NCBI RefSeq assembly: GCF_002878395.1
Contig: NC_061118.1
Coordinates: forward strand, 125,944,829-126,008,828
Source: Capsicum annuum
Taxonomy: Eukaryota > Streptophyta > Magnoliopsida > Solanales > Solanaceae
DNA: 64,000 nucleotides
Direction of reading: 5' to 3'
Shown here: piece after piece, positions 11,670 through 24,976 of the stretch
Position numbering within the stretch: position 1 is the stretch's first letter
Layout: each line of letters begins with the position of its first letter
Position numbers and translations under genes: made by a program
Notes under the pieces: model-generated
Database searches by the model: none
What the model saw: only the letters and a program-made list of their open reading frames with translations
What the model was told of the DNA's origin: nothing

Positions 11670-14217
11670 TTTAATGCCCCAAATCTGGTATCCGAAATGC
11701 TACATGATGCTCATGACACTGAAGGACCACAAGCTAACCCATGACTGATATCTGTACCTGTATACTACATAAAATACTGAATAATGCGGAAACATAAACT
11801 AAAAGGCCATAAGGTTCACATAACTAGAGTAAAATATAACATCTAAACAAGGCATGAAATACCCAAAACAAAACAAAAAATACTAAAGTCTAAAACATAA
11901 TAGTCTAGAAAGCCTCTAACTGATTGAACTATCTGAGTAAGGAGTTAATGGGACATGTCCCCAACTAACTCCAACTAATAAACTAATTAATGAGATAATA
12001 AAGAAATAATCATGTCCTCGAATGATGAGGACTCACTTCTAACTCTGACTGCTAAAACTAGAATCTACTGCTGATCTAGAGCTCGTGTTTTTAAACCTAT
12101 GGTATATGACACCATAGCGCAAATACGGTAGTACTTTGAATGTACTGGTATGCATGTGGGGTAGGCTGAATGCATGGGGTTAATATGCATAAACAATACT
12201 AGCTAACTAACTAATATGAATATGAGAATATATGCATTCATACATAGTAACTATATCTGAAATTGTGATAACATGAGTACTGAATCTAAATATTGATAAC
12301 ATGACACACTGATAACTGATATAACTGATAACATGAGTGACTGTATTTAGTAGTCCTTAATCTGGTGAAACTATCTGAGTTTTGTTCTGTATCTGAGTTG
12401 ACTGTATCTGACAGTCTTGGATTTTATAGGACTATCTAAGTTCTTTTATTGAGACTGCTACTGAGACTGTGGGAGGTAGTCATCTAACCGATGTGCCCCA
12501 AATGATGTATTATTGCTGAATTGGGGTCCAATCTATGCCCTAATTGGAAAGGTGTCAATACCACGTCACTGGTAAGGACAACATGTGAGTGACCCTAATA
12601 TAATAGGTAACTCTAATGAGAATAATGGGAACCCTCATATAGTAGGTTTAGCCACCTCATCTACCCTCATATAGCAAGCTATGATGTCTCAACCTATGTT
12701 GGCTACATAGTTTTAGAACGCAAGAATTGCTTCTAAGAATCACACCCTCCTATAACAGGTGAGTTCCCACCCTTGGGTTCGCTCGATGCTCATTTCTACT
12801 CCCATCTAAATACACATTGAACATGATTTACTTAACTAAACATGGACTTAGTTACTGACTTTCATTGACTGACGAAATACTTCTGATATCTGACAACTAA
12901 CTGAGTTTATGAGATCATGGAGACTTCCTGAGTCATAAGACTGTCTGAAGTCTAAGAATCATGGATTGACTGAGCGTATCATTAAAACATGACATGGCGC
13001 TAAGCACACAGCTAATGTTTTGGGTACAAGTACCCCCAGGACTCAATGAAATAAAACTGACCAAGCATCACTTACTTGAATATATACCTAACATCATAAT
13101 CCATAATACATTTACAGAAGCATTCCATCAAAACATGTGATAGGCACAACTTTTACATACATAGGGATTTCATAATATCATACTGGTTGGGCATTGTTCC
13201 TTCATCTAAGCATTTAATCAAACACATGGTAGGCATAGCACATGTAGACAACATTATACAAAAATTAATCATCATGATTCATCTCTAATTTCATCATCCT
13301 AGTCTTTATTCATAGGTTCACATGAATATACATCAATACAAATCAATTCAATATAAATTTGATCACCCAACATGGATTTGAATTTAATTGATCATTCTCA
13401 ACATAAAAAAATAAACCCAACAAGATATTCATAAATAAATCCATAAACTTAAACTTAGAAAAGAGATTCTTGGGCTTCATGGACAAAAGGAGTCCATGAA
13501 TGAACACTACGCATACCTTGGTTTGTCATTTTGTGAAGATTGACGGAGGAAATTCTTGATTCTGAATCTTTTATGAAAAGCCCTAGGTTGTTCTTGAGTA
13601 GTTTTTGAGAGAAGAGAGTGTATTTTGGGTGAAAAGTGGTTGAATCATGTGTTAAAGGGCTTAAATAGGGGTGGGAAATTGACCCTTTTAACCCTGGACA
13701 TGTCATTTAATTTCAGTAAATTTTTCTCGAACTGGGCCCCTGGCGCAACACGGTGCAATTGTGCCATGTCACTGGAATTTGACAATTCAGAAACTAAGGG
13801 ATGGCGCAACGTGGAGCTATCGTATTACCCCTTCTTTTACGACCTGGAACTTTAGCGCGACGCAGAGAAAATCGCGATAAGACACTAGAAAAGGACAATT
13901 CTGAAATTGGGCCCAGGCACGATGCGCCATAATCGCGGACCTATACTATAATTTGCCAAATTCCATTTCCTCTTGTGGCGTGGTGCGCCACTAACTAATA
14001 TGACACTATTTTACGATGGGAACTTAAAATAGTCATAACTTCTGACTCTGTTATTAGATGTAGGTGAATCTTATATCGATGGAAAGCCTATTAAATCTTC
14101 CACATGACAAAAGTGAAAATCTTGAAAATTCCTCATGAAATAGTCATCATTCAATTTAAAAGCTAATATTAGGCATTTTTGAGATAAAATTAGCTAGGAA
14201 AACTAAGGGGTATTACA
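11670..14217 (-). repeat. 5' LTR of element D
   Basis: The LTR is about 2548 bases. On the minus strand it starts TGTAATACCCC at 14217 and ends GGGGCATTA beside the primer site (the usual ACA end is mutated). It contains no gene. The 13740-13990 stretch has a dense run of CpG-containing words such as 'gcgcaac', 'gcgcgacgc' and 'gatgcgcc' that stands out from the AT-rich surroundings. The 12480-12780 stretch has repeated 'accctcatatag' phrases, the counterpart of a dispersed repeat in element G's LTR. Confidence 0.8.
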
Positions 14218-15723
14218 GATTTTTAGAGGCTTAAAAAGCCATATAGTTGACTTTGGTCAATATTTGTTGTTTTGTGTGTCAGATAAAAATTTTGATAGTT
14301 CTAATACGTCTGGAATGTCGAATTTAGGTTAGTAGCATGGTTGGTTCGGGTTTGGGACCTTTATTTTGTATTTTGATCCTTCATTTGGAAAATAATGAAA
14401 AGACATTTTAGGGGTTAATTAGTTTAAAATAATAATTTTTTTTTAAATATGGCATCGCCATTGAGTCCTAAATGTCAAAATTAGCCTGATACCATATATG
14501 ATTTTTCACTATGGGGTCGTGATCAAATCCCAAGGTTGATTTGAAGCTTCATAGGTTGCACCAAAAGTAGGATTTACAGATATTTGGTGTAGCCGATTAA
14601 GGAGTAGCTTCTTTAGTAGACAATACCATTTAAGCGTTAGATGCTTTAGCAGTTAGGAATAGCTTAAGCGGTATCCTCTTAAGCGGCAACCACTGTATAT
14701 GACTCTCTTTTCTCGTTTCCCCCACTATTTTTGGACCTCCAAGCTTTGGGTAAGGAAATTTTTTAAGGTGTCATCATTAGGTTTCATGTGGGTAACCTCT
14801 AAACTCATATTATCATTATATTTCATTGGTTACATATTTGAAAGGATCTTTTAATCTTGATTCTAAAACAATTTTTTTGAGGTTTTTAACGATAAAGATT
14901 AAAAATCATTTTTCTTTGATTTGGATTTTGTTTTTAACTGATTTTTCATGGATTTTCAACTATAGACTCCTATAACCCTGGGGAATGTATATATGAATAA
15001 AATTTCAATTTTATCCTTTAATTTATTAACTCGTTTTTCTATGTTTCGGACACGACCCAAATGTGGGTAATAATGGCATCTTTAGCTTTCTTTTAATGTC
15101 TAGATGCTATATTTAAATGTTGTACTTGATTTTGAGTCCTTGGTGAAAATCTCTTTATTGGATCACTTTAGGCCATAGTTTCATCATTTCACGGTAGGTT
15201 ACAACTTAAGTTCTTTCTGATTGAGTTGAATAGTTAATTTATAAGTAAAGCATGCTATGGGTTGAACAAAATAACTTTCGGGTTTATATTTTGAGGATAT
15301 TATTATTGGTGTGCGCCCCTGTGGGGATTATATTATGTTATCATTGACTTGCGCTATTTGATATTGCGAGTTTCTCATGTGGGTGCTTTATTTGACATCA
15401 TTGACCTATACTATGCTTTAAAGGTCGTTATTCTAGATATAATGCCCTTATGGGATCTTAAATTGCTAATATAGTCCTTATTTAAGCATTGGTTGCCTTT
15501 ATTGTGATACATCTACTTGAGTTAGGGTTTATTTAATATTAATGGTGTTTTACATACATATTATTTCTATGGTGCCTAATTAGTTGACAATAATGAGTTG
15601 TGGACATATTGAGTTGATTTTTAGGCTCGCTTATATATATACATGTTTAATGGATTAGATATAATCATATTATGTTGATTATGAGAATTACATCCTCATT
15701 CCATACATATAGATTGATGAGAT
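14218..15723 (+). repeat. LTR C, left part (interrupted by element B)
   Basis: This gypsy-type LTR sequence has no coding content. A run of 'aagcg' words at 14625-14690 ('taagcggtatcc', 'taagcggcaac') occupies the motif-block position seen in other LTRs here. It stops at GAGAT (15719-15723), the target-site duplication of B, and resumes at 24047. Joining the two halves gives about 2.4 kb of plus-strand LTR whose end matches the LTR end of element A. The true LTR start is not visible. Confidence 0.55.
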
Positions 15724-18008
15724 TGTCACGACCCGAACCGAGGCCCTGACTGCGACGAGCATCCCGAACCATGAAGGCCCGAGATCCCTTCTAGTTGGCA
15801 ATCATATGCAACATTCACATATTATAAAAAAAATACGGAAAACAATTGGAAACATGGTCATTTTACAATTTTCAACTGATCAATACGGACATAAGTGCAA
15901 TAAAACTTAACTCATCAAATATCAGCCTGTGAAATCTCTAATAATACGAAAACAACATATGACTGAAACTGGGACAAGGCCCCCAGTTGGACCATGAACT
16001 AAAATCAAATGACAATATCCCATAAACAAAGCCTTCCGAAAGAAGGGAGGCTCACCAACTACAGACTTCTTACAACCCAATCTACTGCTTAGCGGGATCC
16101 CGGGACAGTATCTCAAATCCTAAAATATAGGGGGTCAATACAAATGTACTGGTATGTGAAACAAACCAAAATAGCATGTTTTTATACAAAATACGTGAGA
16201 GCATTTAACAATAACAGTGAACATAATATAAGTAAAAATACATGGGCATATTTAATAAACTTCAAAAATTCTTAACAACCTTAACTCACTATTTGTTATT
16301 CTTTTGAGCTAGTAGGTACACCATACAATTATAATCCATGGTCTATATGGAATCCACACTTGACTCGGCCGACAAGCCTCCAACCCAAGTGTGACGCAAA
16401 GATTGGAATTTTAATAAGTTGGTACACCTCCTTACAGGTATATCATGCAATCACCGTTACATGACGTCCATATTATCCCCCCTTTCAGGATAACATGCGT
16501 ATCAGCAACTACCGTTTCTACTGATGAGCCCTTATACTCAAACGGCTTCTTTGGGCAACCCACTACCTCTCTTAAGCCCAACTTTTAGTTCTTCGAAATC
16601 ATACTTCAAAATTCCAGAACATTCAATACTTATTCTGTTAAGGGTATATCATCACCGGGTATCGTCATACTCTGACTTGCAAGTCATTTATGTTGTATCC
16701 ATTTCACAACCCGTCTCATTCAAAACATACAAATAACTACCAAGGATTTTTAACATCATAAGAGAGTCGTCATTTTGATAACCTCATGAAATCTTTATGC
16801 AATTACTCCCATTTCCCAAGGTTTAAACATGTGGTGACCGTGTCAATATTTTAATCACATGCAATTCTTCTTTTTAATATGAAGTGTATAGTTATAGAAA
16901 GGAAACTCCCTCTCATCATAATATAAACCATGTCAAACACCATGATGTCAAGAAAATTACTTTTACACCTTAGTTCATGCATTAAAAATCACTCACAATT
17001 CAAATAGACACTATAATTAATAACAAGAGAGGGAATTCATTGTTCATGATCTCAATTAAAACTTCCAAAACTATGAACATGTAAATATAAGGGGCAATAA
17101 TTAGATTTCCACAAAAAAGAGTTCAACACAATATATATTATTTCATTAAAACGATTTCATAACATGTTTTTCAAAACAATATTCAAAAACACTTAATTTG
17201 CAACATGATTATAAATCCTTATGCTTGATAAAAAGGATTAAAATCCATGCCACATAGAGTTTAAGGATAGTCCCACATACCTTATGTTAATTAGTTTGAA
17301 AATTGGAACCCTAGTCTTGATTCCCTTCTTGAAATATTGAAGTTAAAAGGCTTAAATTTTTTTTTTGGAGAAGAAGAGTTGAATCTTGTTCTTGGGAGGT
17401 GGTTAGGATTTTTTCTTGAGAGAAAATTAAATAAAGAGTCAACTAATGCTCCTTGGGGGCTAAAATTTTATATTCTGGACGGATTTGGGTGAGGGATTTT
17501 GACCAAAGTGCCCCTAGACCCTTAAGGAGTTGAAACAGCATGTGAAAAAGATCTGGATCGTATCAGATATCGTGTTGGGATAGCAACGCATCGCGTAGCT
17601 TATCGTGTCAAGAGACCATTGTGCCATGTCCCAATCGCATTAGCTTACTGTCTCTCATGAAAAAGGCCATAACTTTTTACTCGGATATCAGATTAAGGCA
17701 AAATTGGTATCGTTGGAAAGCTAACTCAATTATCTAGAATTTGGTGAGTCTTGAGATGCAAAATTCTATGTGTATAAAAAGATATAGACGTTCAATGTAG
17801 ACCCATGTAGAATAAAATACAAAGATTTAGCCAAATCAAAGGCTCTTAGCGCAACTTTGTTCTAAGTGATTCTTATGAACATTTTTCACCTCTAAAGCAC
17901 TTCAAAAACAAGGATAAATATCATGACACATGAATTTAAAAATAAAAATCATGGTATTAGAGTAGGAATGACTGTCCCATTTCTAATTCAAAAATGTGAG
18001 GTGTTACA
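15724..18008 (-). repeat. 3' LTR of element B
   Basis: It is 2285 bases, TG...CA ('tgtcacgacc' to 'ggtgttaca' on the plus strand). It matches 21951-24041 throughout, for example 'gggacaaggccc', 'gatcccggga' and 'gcccctagaccc/gcccctataccc'. It holds two segments absent from the other LTR, at about 15780-15870 and 17225-17330. A CpG-rich block lies at 17555-17645. Confidence 0.85.
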
Positions 18009-18024
18009 TTATCTCCCCCTTAGG
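18009..18024 (-). other. Polypurine tract of element B
   Basis: The minus strand reads CTAAGGGGGAGATAAT directly before the LTR start TGTAACACC. It is nearly identical to the tracts of D and G. Confidence 0.75.
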
Positions 18025-21000
18025 ATCATTTGTCCCTGAATAATGGGTAGGGAGTTGTTAAAGCTCTAAAAGTGTAGAATAAAGAATGAAACCTCGCACT
18101 GAATATTTTTTTCTTAACAAAATATGCAAATGCATCAAACGAGCTTCATGATAACCCCTAGTAAAATGTGTAAGCATGAAACATAAGGTAATGAGACTTT
18201 ACATAGGGATGATCTTGCACATGAGTTCTATGAATCATAATCATCAAAACATAATGCATGAGTTAATTTGGTGATAATAGGCCTGATTTGTATCAGTACA
18301 GTACTGAGATGAGACTTCTTGGATAATAGGGATAGAAGCATTCTCTACCTTACATGATACAATGAATAGACTTAAACTAGAAGACACTACTCATCTATGC
18401 CCCAACATTAAATAACATACTTCTTCCTTTCCATCTTACAATTCTCCCATCACATATCTAAGCACAAGAGTTTGAGTCTTACTTCATGGTACTTCTATGT
18501 TGAAGCCTAACTCGGAGAAAGAGGTGCTAGCTTAAGTTGTGGGACCCCATATAAGAATATTACTTCACCTTATCACTACCATAGACAAGCTCGGATTTTT
18601 AATCCAAGGATTACTAACTACATAGCACATTGGTTTCTGTTTTCATCAATCACAACATTTAAGCCTATCATTACCTACCCACTTCACTGATCTCCCCACT
18701 AAACGGATCTCCCCACTAAGACTAACAATTTCAAATCACTCTCACAAATATTTTTTCCACATACCTCTTTTCCAACTATTTCACATGATGAATGTCCATC
18801 GCCTCCTTTCCCCCATCACCTATAACCTTATCTAAAGAAATCACATCAAAATTTTCATATTCAAGAACATTTTCTCCCTTTTCCTAAGTGACTACTACTC
18901 TTCCATAACTACTATCACACTACTATTCGGAGAATCATTAAAGGACCCAAACATATGCATCAAGAAAGAGAGAAACACTATTCGATTATACCATATTCTT
19001 ATTGAACTACTCAAGGTGGGATATGAGATGAAGATACATTACAATATACACGAAGTTCTCCATTTATCAAGTATCTGGATCTTAAATAGAGATTCGTTCG
19101 GACATAAACCTACATAATATGAGTTCTTAGGAGTAGGCACAGTGAGAAATATGTGAGCACATATCATAAGCGGTATAACATAAAGGCGGAACTCATGGGT
19201 TCAACTACTAAGACAAAGATTGCCACTGGAAGCTATTGCTTCTCATTTTTCGAGCTACGATAGTCACAAGTTTGCATAAACTTTATCACTTTGGCTAAAC
19301 CCGACATTAAATGATTCGGTAACATACAAAAACATAGTTTTGTAGAACCAAGCATAATTTGGGACACGGATTTATGGATCATGAACATCATAACATAGAG
19401 CTTGAATACATCAAAGACTGGATTTACTGAGACCATTGCTTCTAGTTTGGAGGTCGGAACATTACATAGGTTGAATAGATAAATGAGACCTTAGGCATAG
19501 GCATGATTTCAATACATAATACATTGGTAGAATGTCCTCATTAAATTAAAGTAGGAGGAGTTTGCTTAAATAGGAATTGATTTATCATGATTCTTACCTG
19601 AAACTTGATCCCACAAGGAAATTTTGGGAACTACCTTACTTCATCATCTCCACTTAGATCAAAGTCATGATCCTACACTTGAGGATATATTCTCTCATTA
19701 CATCTACAAGAACAACACTCAACACAATGGGGTATCACCATACACATAAATGTTAAACTCCCCCTGATAAACTATACTCTGAAGGCAGTACTTTCCGGAA
19801 ATGTTACTCTTAACTTTTGCTAGCCTCTATAGTTATAACCCTATCACCCCCAATCTCATGACATACACATCCACACTTCTTATCACATAATAAATTATTC
19901 TTCACTACTTAACATGCCAACACTAGACCTCTACTCACATCCATACTCCTTATCACATAATAAATCATTCTTCACTACTTAACACGTCAACGCTAGACCT
20001 TTACTCACATACTTACAATATTAACAAAATTTGTAAAACTATACCAAAGACGCATATTGCCTACCTATATTTCCTTAATTCAACTCTAAAGATCACCATA
20101 CAACAACTCCCCTATAAAATTCAAGAATGTGAATTAGGTACACATGAAATTTATACATATATAAACCTTATCTAACAACATGCTACCTGGGGGTTCAACT
20201 TATTCTTATATACTCACACTCTTGTCTACTTAATGATTCAACCAAAATTCATCTCTTTTTACTCTTGTTCTCATGTATATATATATACGTCACAATTTTC
20301 CACTCATTATTCCACAAGTTTCCATCTAGGCTATTCCATACATTAAATCAATCCTACTACTCACTCCCACAAAACATGCATCATAAATCTTAAGTTACTA
20401 TTCTTATCACAACAATCCATATCTACAGTTCAAGCCTATAGTCTAGCAACACCAATCATAGAAGCATGCCATATACTATACTAATAGGTAATATTTTCCC
20501 TGACTTATGATTTAATTCATCCATATACGGAAAATAATACACTGCCTTTCTAGCAATTAAATTGGCTGCTTAGTCCCATTTTTTAGAACCAACGCATCGC
20601 GCTAGGTGCCCCAATGCGATAAGCATCACGACACATTGATATCGTGGTGACATTCTAATTTTAAAATCCAAACATGTCTTAAGCCTCATCTGAAAAATTT
20701 GAAAGTTCTTCGAGACATCCCCTTACACCCCTGAACATAAGTCAACTCAAAAATCTATGCCTCAGGGTCGGGAAGACAAATTTAAAAATCATCAAAGTTA
20801 AGAGGCCTAAAATATACCTAAGTCTCCCATCACTTAGAGAAATTTAAAAGTCCTAAACTTCCCATGCATGTAACTAAGATTTAAGTCGGAATAAACATAT
20901 CAACTTAAGTCTCTTAACTATGGCCCATAAGTTCATCCTCTCCATGACATTTCTACTACACCTCAAGAATCTACTACTTACCTTATCCCCTGTAGTACTA

Positions 21001-21930
21001 GTTTACAACCACTAGAGAATAGACAATCAAGGGGGTAAATTCATATAATAAAGATAGTCGATCTTAATCTTATAATATAACCCATTACCATCTATCAATA
21101 TATCCTGCTTTCTCACATTTTATTTACTTACCCATGCATACATTTAGACTACCTTCAAATTCCAGTCACAACCTATACATGATTTCTACAACCACCATAA
21201 CTATCCATTCTGAGATCCTTCCCTATTTTGTATACATAATAATCATAGCCAGCTACTTCCTTCATAGACTACCATACAATCTACAAATATTACTACCACA
21301 CTACTCTATCTCTGTGAAATGGCAGCCTACCCCTCAATCAACGGTTATATAATGAAACTAACTTCTTTACAAAAATGTCACCTCATTATGACTTCTAAAC
21401 TTGTGACTTCATAATACTAACATTGAGATCATTTTACTACCAATAGGGTATGACACCTTACCACATGCTACTACTCTAATTGAAATATTGTTTCAATATT
21501 GTAACATATATCTCTACCCTTAAGCATGACATCTACAATATAAATTTTGAAAGGGATTGATACACTTCATACCACAGGCTCAAATGCACGATTGATGTAT
21601 ATAGGGGTATAAGCTTAAATCAATACACTTTAAAGCACTTATGGACTTCTCTCAAGTCCTTGTGAAATTTCATAATCTTTTATGAATCAATTAGAAGAGG
21701 CCACATCATTTGGACTCTAAGCTTCTATGCTTGAATCGGCTCGACAATAAAAGTAAAGAAGGAATTTGGATAACTTCCTAATGGACAACACAATGGCATG
21801 ATTTAGAACATGAATTAAAGTGAAGCATTCCTAAATGCCTATTATCTTTTTTCTTATAAGTATGGTATGCTACACACCCATAAAAAGGACTCTACCCAAT
21901 GTGACTTCACAGACACCCTGGGACCATGAA
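18025..21930 (-). other. Non-coding interior of element B
   Basis: This is about 3.9 kb of AT-rich sequence between the polypurine tract and primer site. I found no retroelement protein motif on either strand. A near-duplicate phrase, 'cttatcacataataaat' followed by 'ttcttcactacttaac', occurs twice about 60 bases apart (19878 and 19948). A small CpG block at 20590-20640 ('aacgcatcgcgc') resembles the one in the LTRs, which hints at internal LTR-derived sequence. The content fits a packaging and structural role only, which is inference. Confidence 0.6.
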
Positions 21931-21932
21931 CC

Positions 21933-21946
21933 GTGCTCTGATACCA
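21933..21946 (-). other. Primer binding site of element B (tRNA-Met type)
   Basis: The minus strand reads TGGTATCAGAGCAC, a perfect match to the plant initiator-tRNA-Met primer site, four bases from the LTR edge at 21951. Confidence 0.85.
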
Positions 21947-21950
21947 GGTT

Positions 21951-24041
21951 TTTCATGACCCAAAATGAGGCCCTAGCTGCGAGGAGCATCCCAAACCCAA
22001 ATCCTTTTACTATTTTCAACTGAGCAATGCGGGCATAAGTGCAATAAAACTAAACCCATATAATACCATTCTGCGAAATCTCTAACAATACGAAAACAAC
22101 AATGTCTAAAACTGGGACAAGGCCCTGAGTCGAACCATGAACTAAAATCAAATGACAATATCAAATAAACAAAGCCTTTTGAAATAAGAGAGGCTCACTA
22201 ATTGCAAACTTCTAACAACCCAATCTACTACTTAGTGAGATCCCGGGACTGTACCTCAGAACCTGAAATATTGCAGGTCAATACAAATATACTGGTATGT
22301 GAAACAACCCAAAATACCATATTTTTAGACAAAATATATTAGAGTATTTCACAATAACAGTGAACATAATATAAGTTAAAATATATGGGCATATTTAATA
22401 AACTTCAAATCAATTCTTGAAAACCTTTACTCACTCTTTATTATTCTTCTAAGCTAGTCGATACAATCTATAATTCCATGGGCTATATGGAATCCGCCCT
22501 TGACTTGGCGGCCAAGCCTCTAACCCAAATGTGCCACAAGAATTAGAGTTTTAGTAAGTTGGTACACCCCTTTATAGGTATACCATGGAATCACCCTTAC
22601 ATGATGTCCACATTATCCCCTTTTCAAGATAATACCCGTATTGGCAACTACGGTTTCTAGTGATGAGCTTTTACAGTCAAACGCCTTCTTCGAGTAACCA
22701 CTAGCTCTCTTAAGCCCAACTTTTAGTTCTTTAAAACTATTCTTCAAACTTACAAAACATTTAATACTTATTATTTTAAAGGAATGTCATCATCGGGTAT
22801 CGTCATACCCTGACTTGCAAGTCATTCATGTCGTATCCATTTCACAAACCATCTCATTCAAAATATGCAAATGACCACCAAATATTTTTAATATCATTCG
22901 AGAGTCATAATCTTAAAAACCTCATGAAATCTTTATACAATTACTCTCATTTTGCAAGGTTTAAATATGCAGTGTCCATGTCATTATTTCAATCACATAC
23001 AATTCTTCTTTTTAATACAAAGTGTATAGTTAAGGCAAGAAAACTCCCTCTCATCATATCATAAACTATGTCAAACACCATGATGTCAAGAAACTTACTT
23101 TCAAACCTTAGTTCATACATTCAAAATCACTCACAATACAAATAGACACTATAATTCATAATAATAGAGGGAGTTCATTATTCATGCTCTCAGCTAAACC
23201 TTCTAAAATTATAAATGTGTAAACATAAGGGGCTATAATTAGATTTCAAAAAAAAATGTTTAGCATAATATACATATATTTATCAAAATGATTTCATAAC
23301 ATGCTTTTCAAAATAATAGTAAAAAACCCTTAGTTTGCAACATAATTATAAATCCTTCTTGAAATGTTGAAGTTTAAAGGCTTAAATTCTTGTTTTGAAG
23401 AAGAAGAGTTGAATCTTATTCTTGGGAGGTGGTTAGGGTTTTATTTGAGATCAAATTGAATAAAGAGGCAACTAATGCTCCTTGGGGCTAAAATTTTATG
23501 TTATGGATGGATTTGGGTGAGGGATTATGACCAAAGTGCCCCTATACCCTTAAGAAGTTGAAACATCATATGAAAAATCTTTGGGTTGCATCAGATATCA
23601 CATTGGGAGAGCAACGTGTTGTATTATTTATTGTGTCAAGAGACCGGCACGCCACATCCCAATTACCTTGGCTTACTGCCTCTCACAAAAAATGCCATAA
23701 CTTTTTACTCAGGTATCGGATTAAGGCAAAATTAATTTTGTTGGAAAGCTAACTCCATTATCTAAAATTTAATGCATTTTGAGCTGAAAAATCCAACATG
23801 TATTTAAAATTATACACGTTCAAAGTAGATCCTTGTAGAATCAAATTCAAAGATTTAGCCGAATCAAAGGATCTTAGCTCAACTTTTCTCTAAGTGATTC
23901 CTATGAATATTTTTCACCTCAAAATTACTTCAAACACGAGGATAAAGATCATGACACATGAATTTAAAAATAAAAATTATGGTATTAGAGTTTATACATG
24001 TAGGAACGATGGTTTCTAGCTCAAAAATATGGGGTGTTACC
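21951..24041 (-). repeat. 5' LTR of element B
   Basis: It is 2091 bases, matching the left LTR but with two deletions of about 85 and 107 bases (after about 21995 and 23362). The terminal bases have drifted: the plus-strand left end reads 'tttcatgacc' and the right end 'ggtgttacc'. GAGAT follows at once at 24042. Confidence 0.85.
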
Positions 24042-24046
24042 GAGAT

Positions 24047-24976
24047 ATTGGTACCATTAAGGATTACAATTTTTGAAAGAATGAGTTTTTTTATTTATCC
24101 ATCTTCATGAACATGAGTTAGAGAGGTGGGTTGAGATTTGAGATATTAAGTATAGTATATGGGTTGTAAACCTTGATATTTGAGATATGAGGTATAGTAT
24201 ATGGGTTTCAAATCCCTCATAGATCCTATCTTAGAGTTGCAAGTTCAGTAGGTCTATACAAAAAGTCATGTGATAACTCTCACAATTCATCCCAGCCACA
24301 TTGCATTGCATTTCATTTGCATATATATCTTTCACAATTTTTTTAGTTTCTTTGACTTTTGTTAGTTAAAGAATATTTTTTGTGTATATCTGCATTGTTT
24401 TAATTTCAATATATATCTATATCAGACTATTAGTGAAGATTATATGAGCTACCATTTGGGTCTTTTCTGTTTGTAGGTGGCATGCTTATAGCCTTTATTT
24501 ACTTATGTTATTTTTTATTTTGCTCAATCAGCCTATGATACCTACTAAGTATAAGTGGACAATACTCATTCCTAATGTTCTTTTTGGTGCAGACGCCTAT
24601 TTTAGCACCACGCATGGCAATGGATTTGTGCAGAAAGTTGCATTTTGAGGTGTTGATTAGCTCAACAGTTTGGGGACAATTCAAACCTCATCTATCATTA
24701 CCTGTATTAATTTATGATTCAAAGAAAGTTGTGTAATTTCAGTTTTGAATATTGTATTAGATGTTCTTACACAGTGTCACCAAGTTTTACGATTTATGGC
24801 ATTTCTTTCAGACTTTTGCTATTATTGTTCTTGTATGAATGCGACTTTATTCAAGAAGTCTTGCCTTAGTGTATATTATTATTAATTTTGATTTTTTCTT
24901 TATTACTTAGAGGATTGACTTGTTTATCAAGGCTAGATCATGATAAGTGCCATCATGACTGATTTTTAAGTCATGG
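24047..24976 (+). repeat. LTR C, right part
   Basis: This continues LTR C after element B. The last about 235 bases align with 2470-2714, the LTR end of element A ('tatttctttcag', 'attgttctt', 'aaggctagatcatgataag'). It ends near 24976 with a mutated 'catgga' instead of 'catgaca'. No primer site follows, so this is a 3' or solo LTR end. Confidence 0.6.

Larger units (their letters stand above)
6129..14217 (-). mobile_element. Element D: Ty3/gypsy retrotransposon with truncated 3' LTR
   Basis: This is a minus-strand gypsy element about 8.1 kb long. From right to left it has a 5' LTR (11670-14217), tRNA-Met primer site, gag, pol in the order protease-RT-RNase H-integrase-C-terminal domain, polypurine tract, and the first about 445 bases of the 3' LTR. 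The outer part of the 3' LTR, about 2.1 kb, is missing at the junction with element A, so no target-site duplication can be tested; the right-hand flank is 'gattt'. The integrase-before-LTR order, gag type and C-terminal pol extension fit the Del/Tekay-like chromovirus group. That lineage call is inference. Confidence 0.85.
15724..24041 (-). mobile_element. Element B: complete non-coding LTR retrotransposon (8.3 kb)
   Basis: The structure is complete: LTRs at both ends, a tRNA-Met primer site next to the right LTR, a polypurine tract next to the left LTR, and the five-base duplication GAGAT at 15719-15723 and 24042-24046. The orientation is minus. The 3.9-kb interior shows no gag, protease, RT or integrase text in any frame; the longest frames are under about 75 codons and unlike retroelement proteins. 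It therefore looks like a large non-autonomous derivative (LARD-like) that would need another element's proteins. The primer and LTR style suggest gypsy-type help, which is inference. The LTRs differ by two deletions plus many substitutions, so it is old. Confidence 0.85.
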
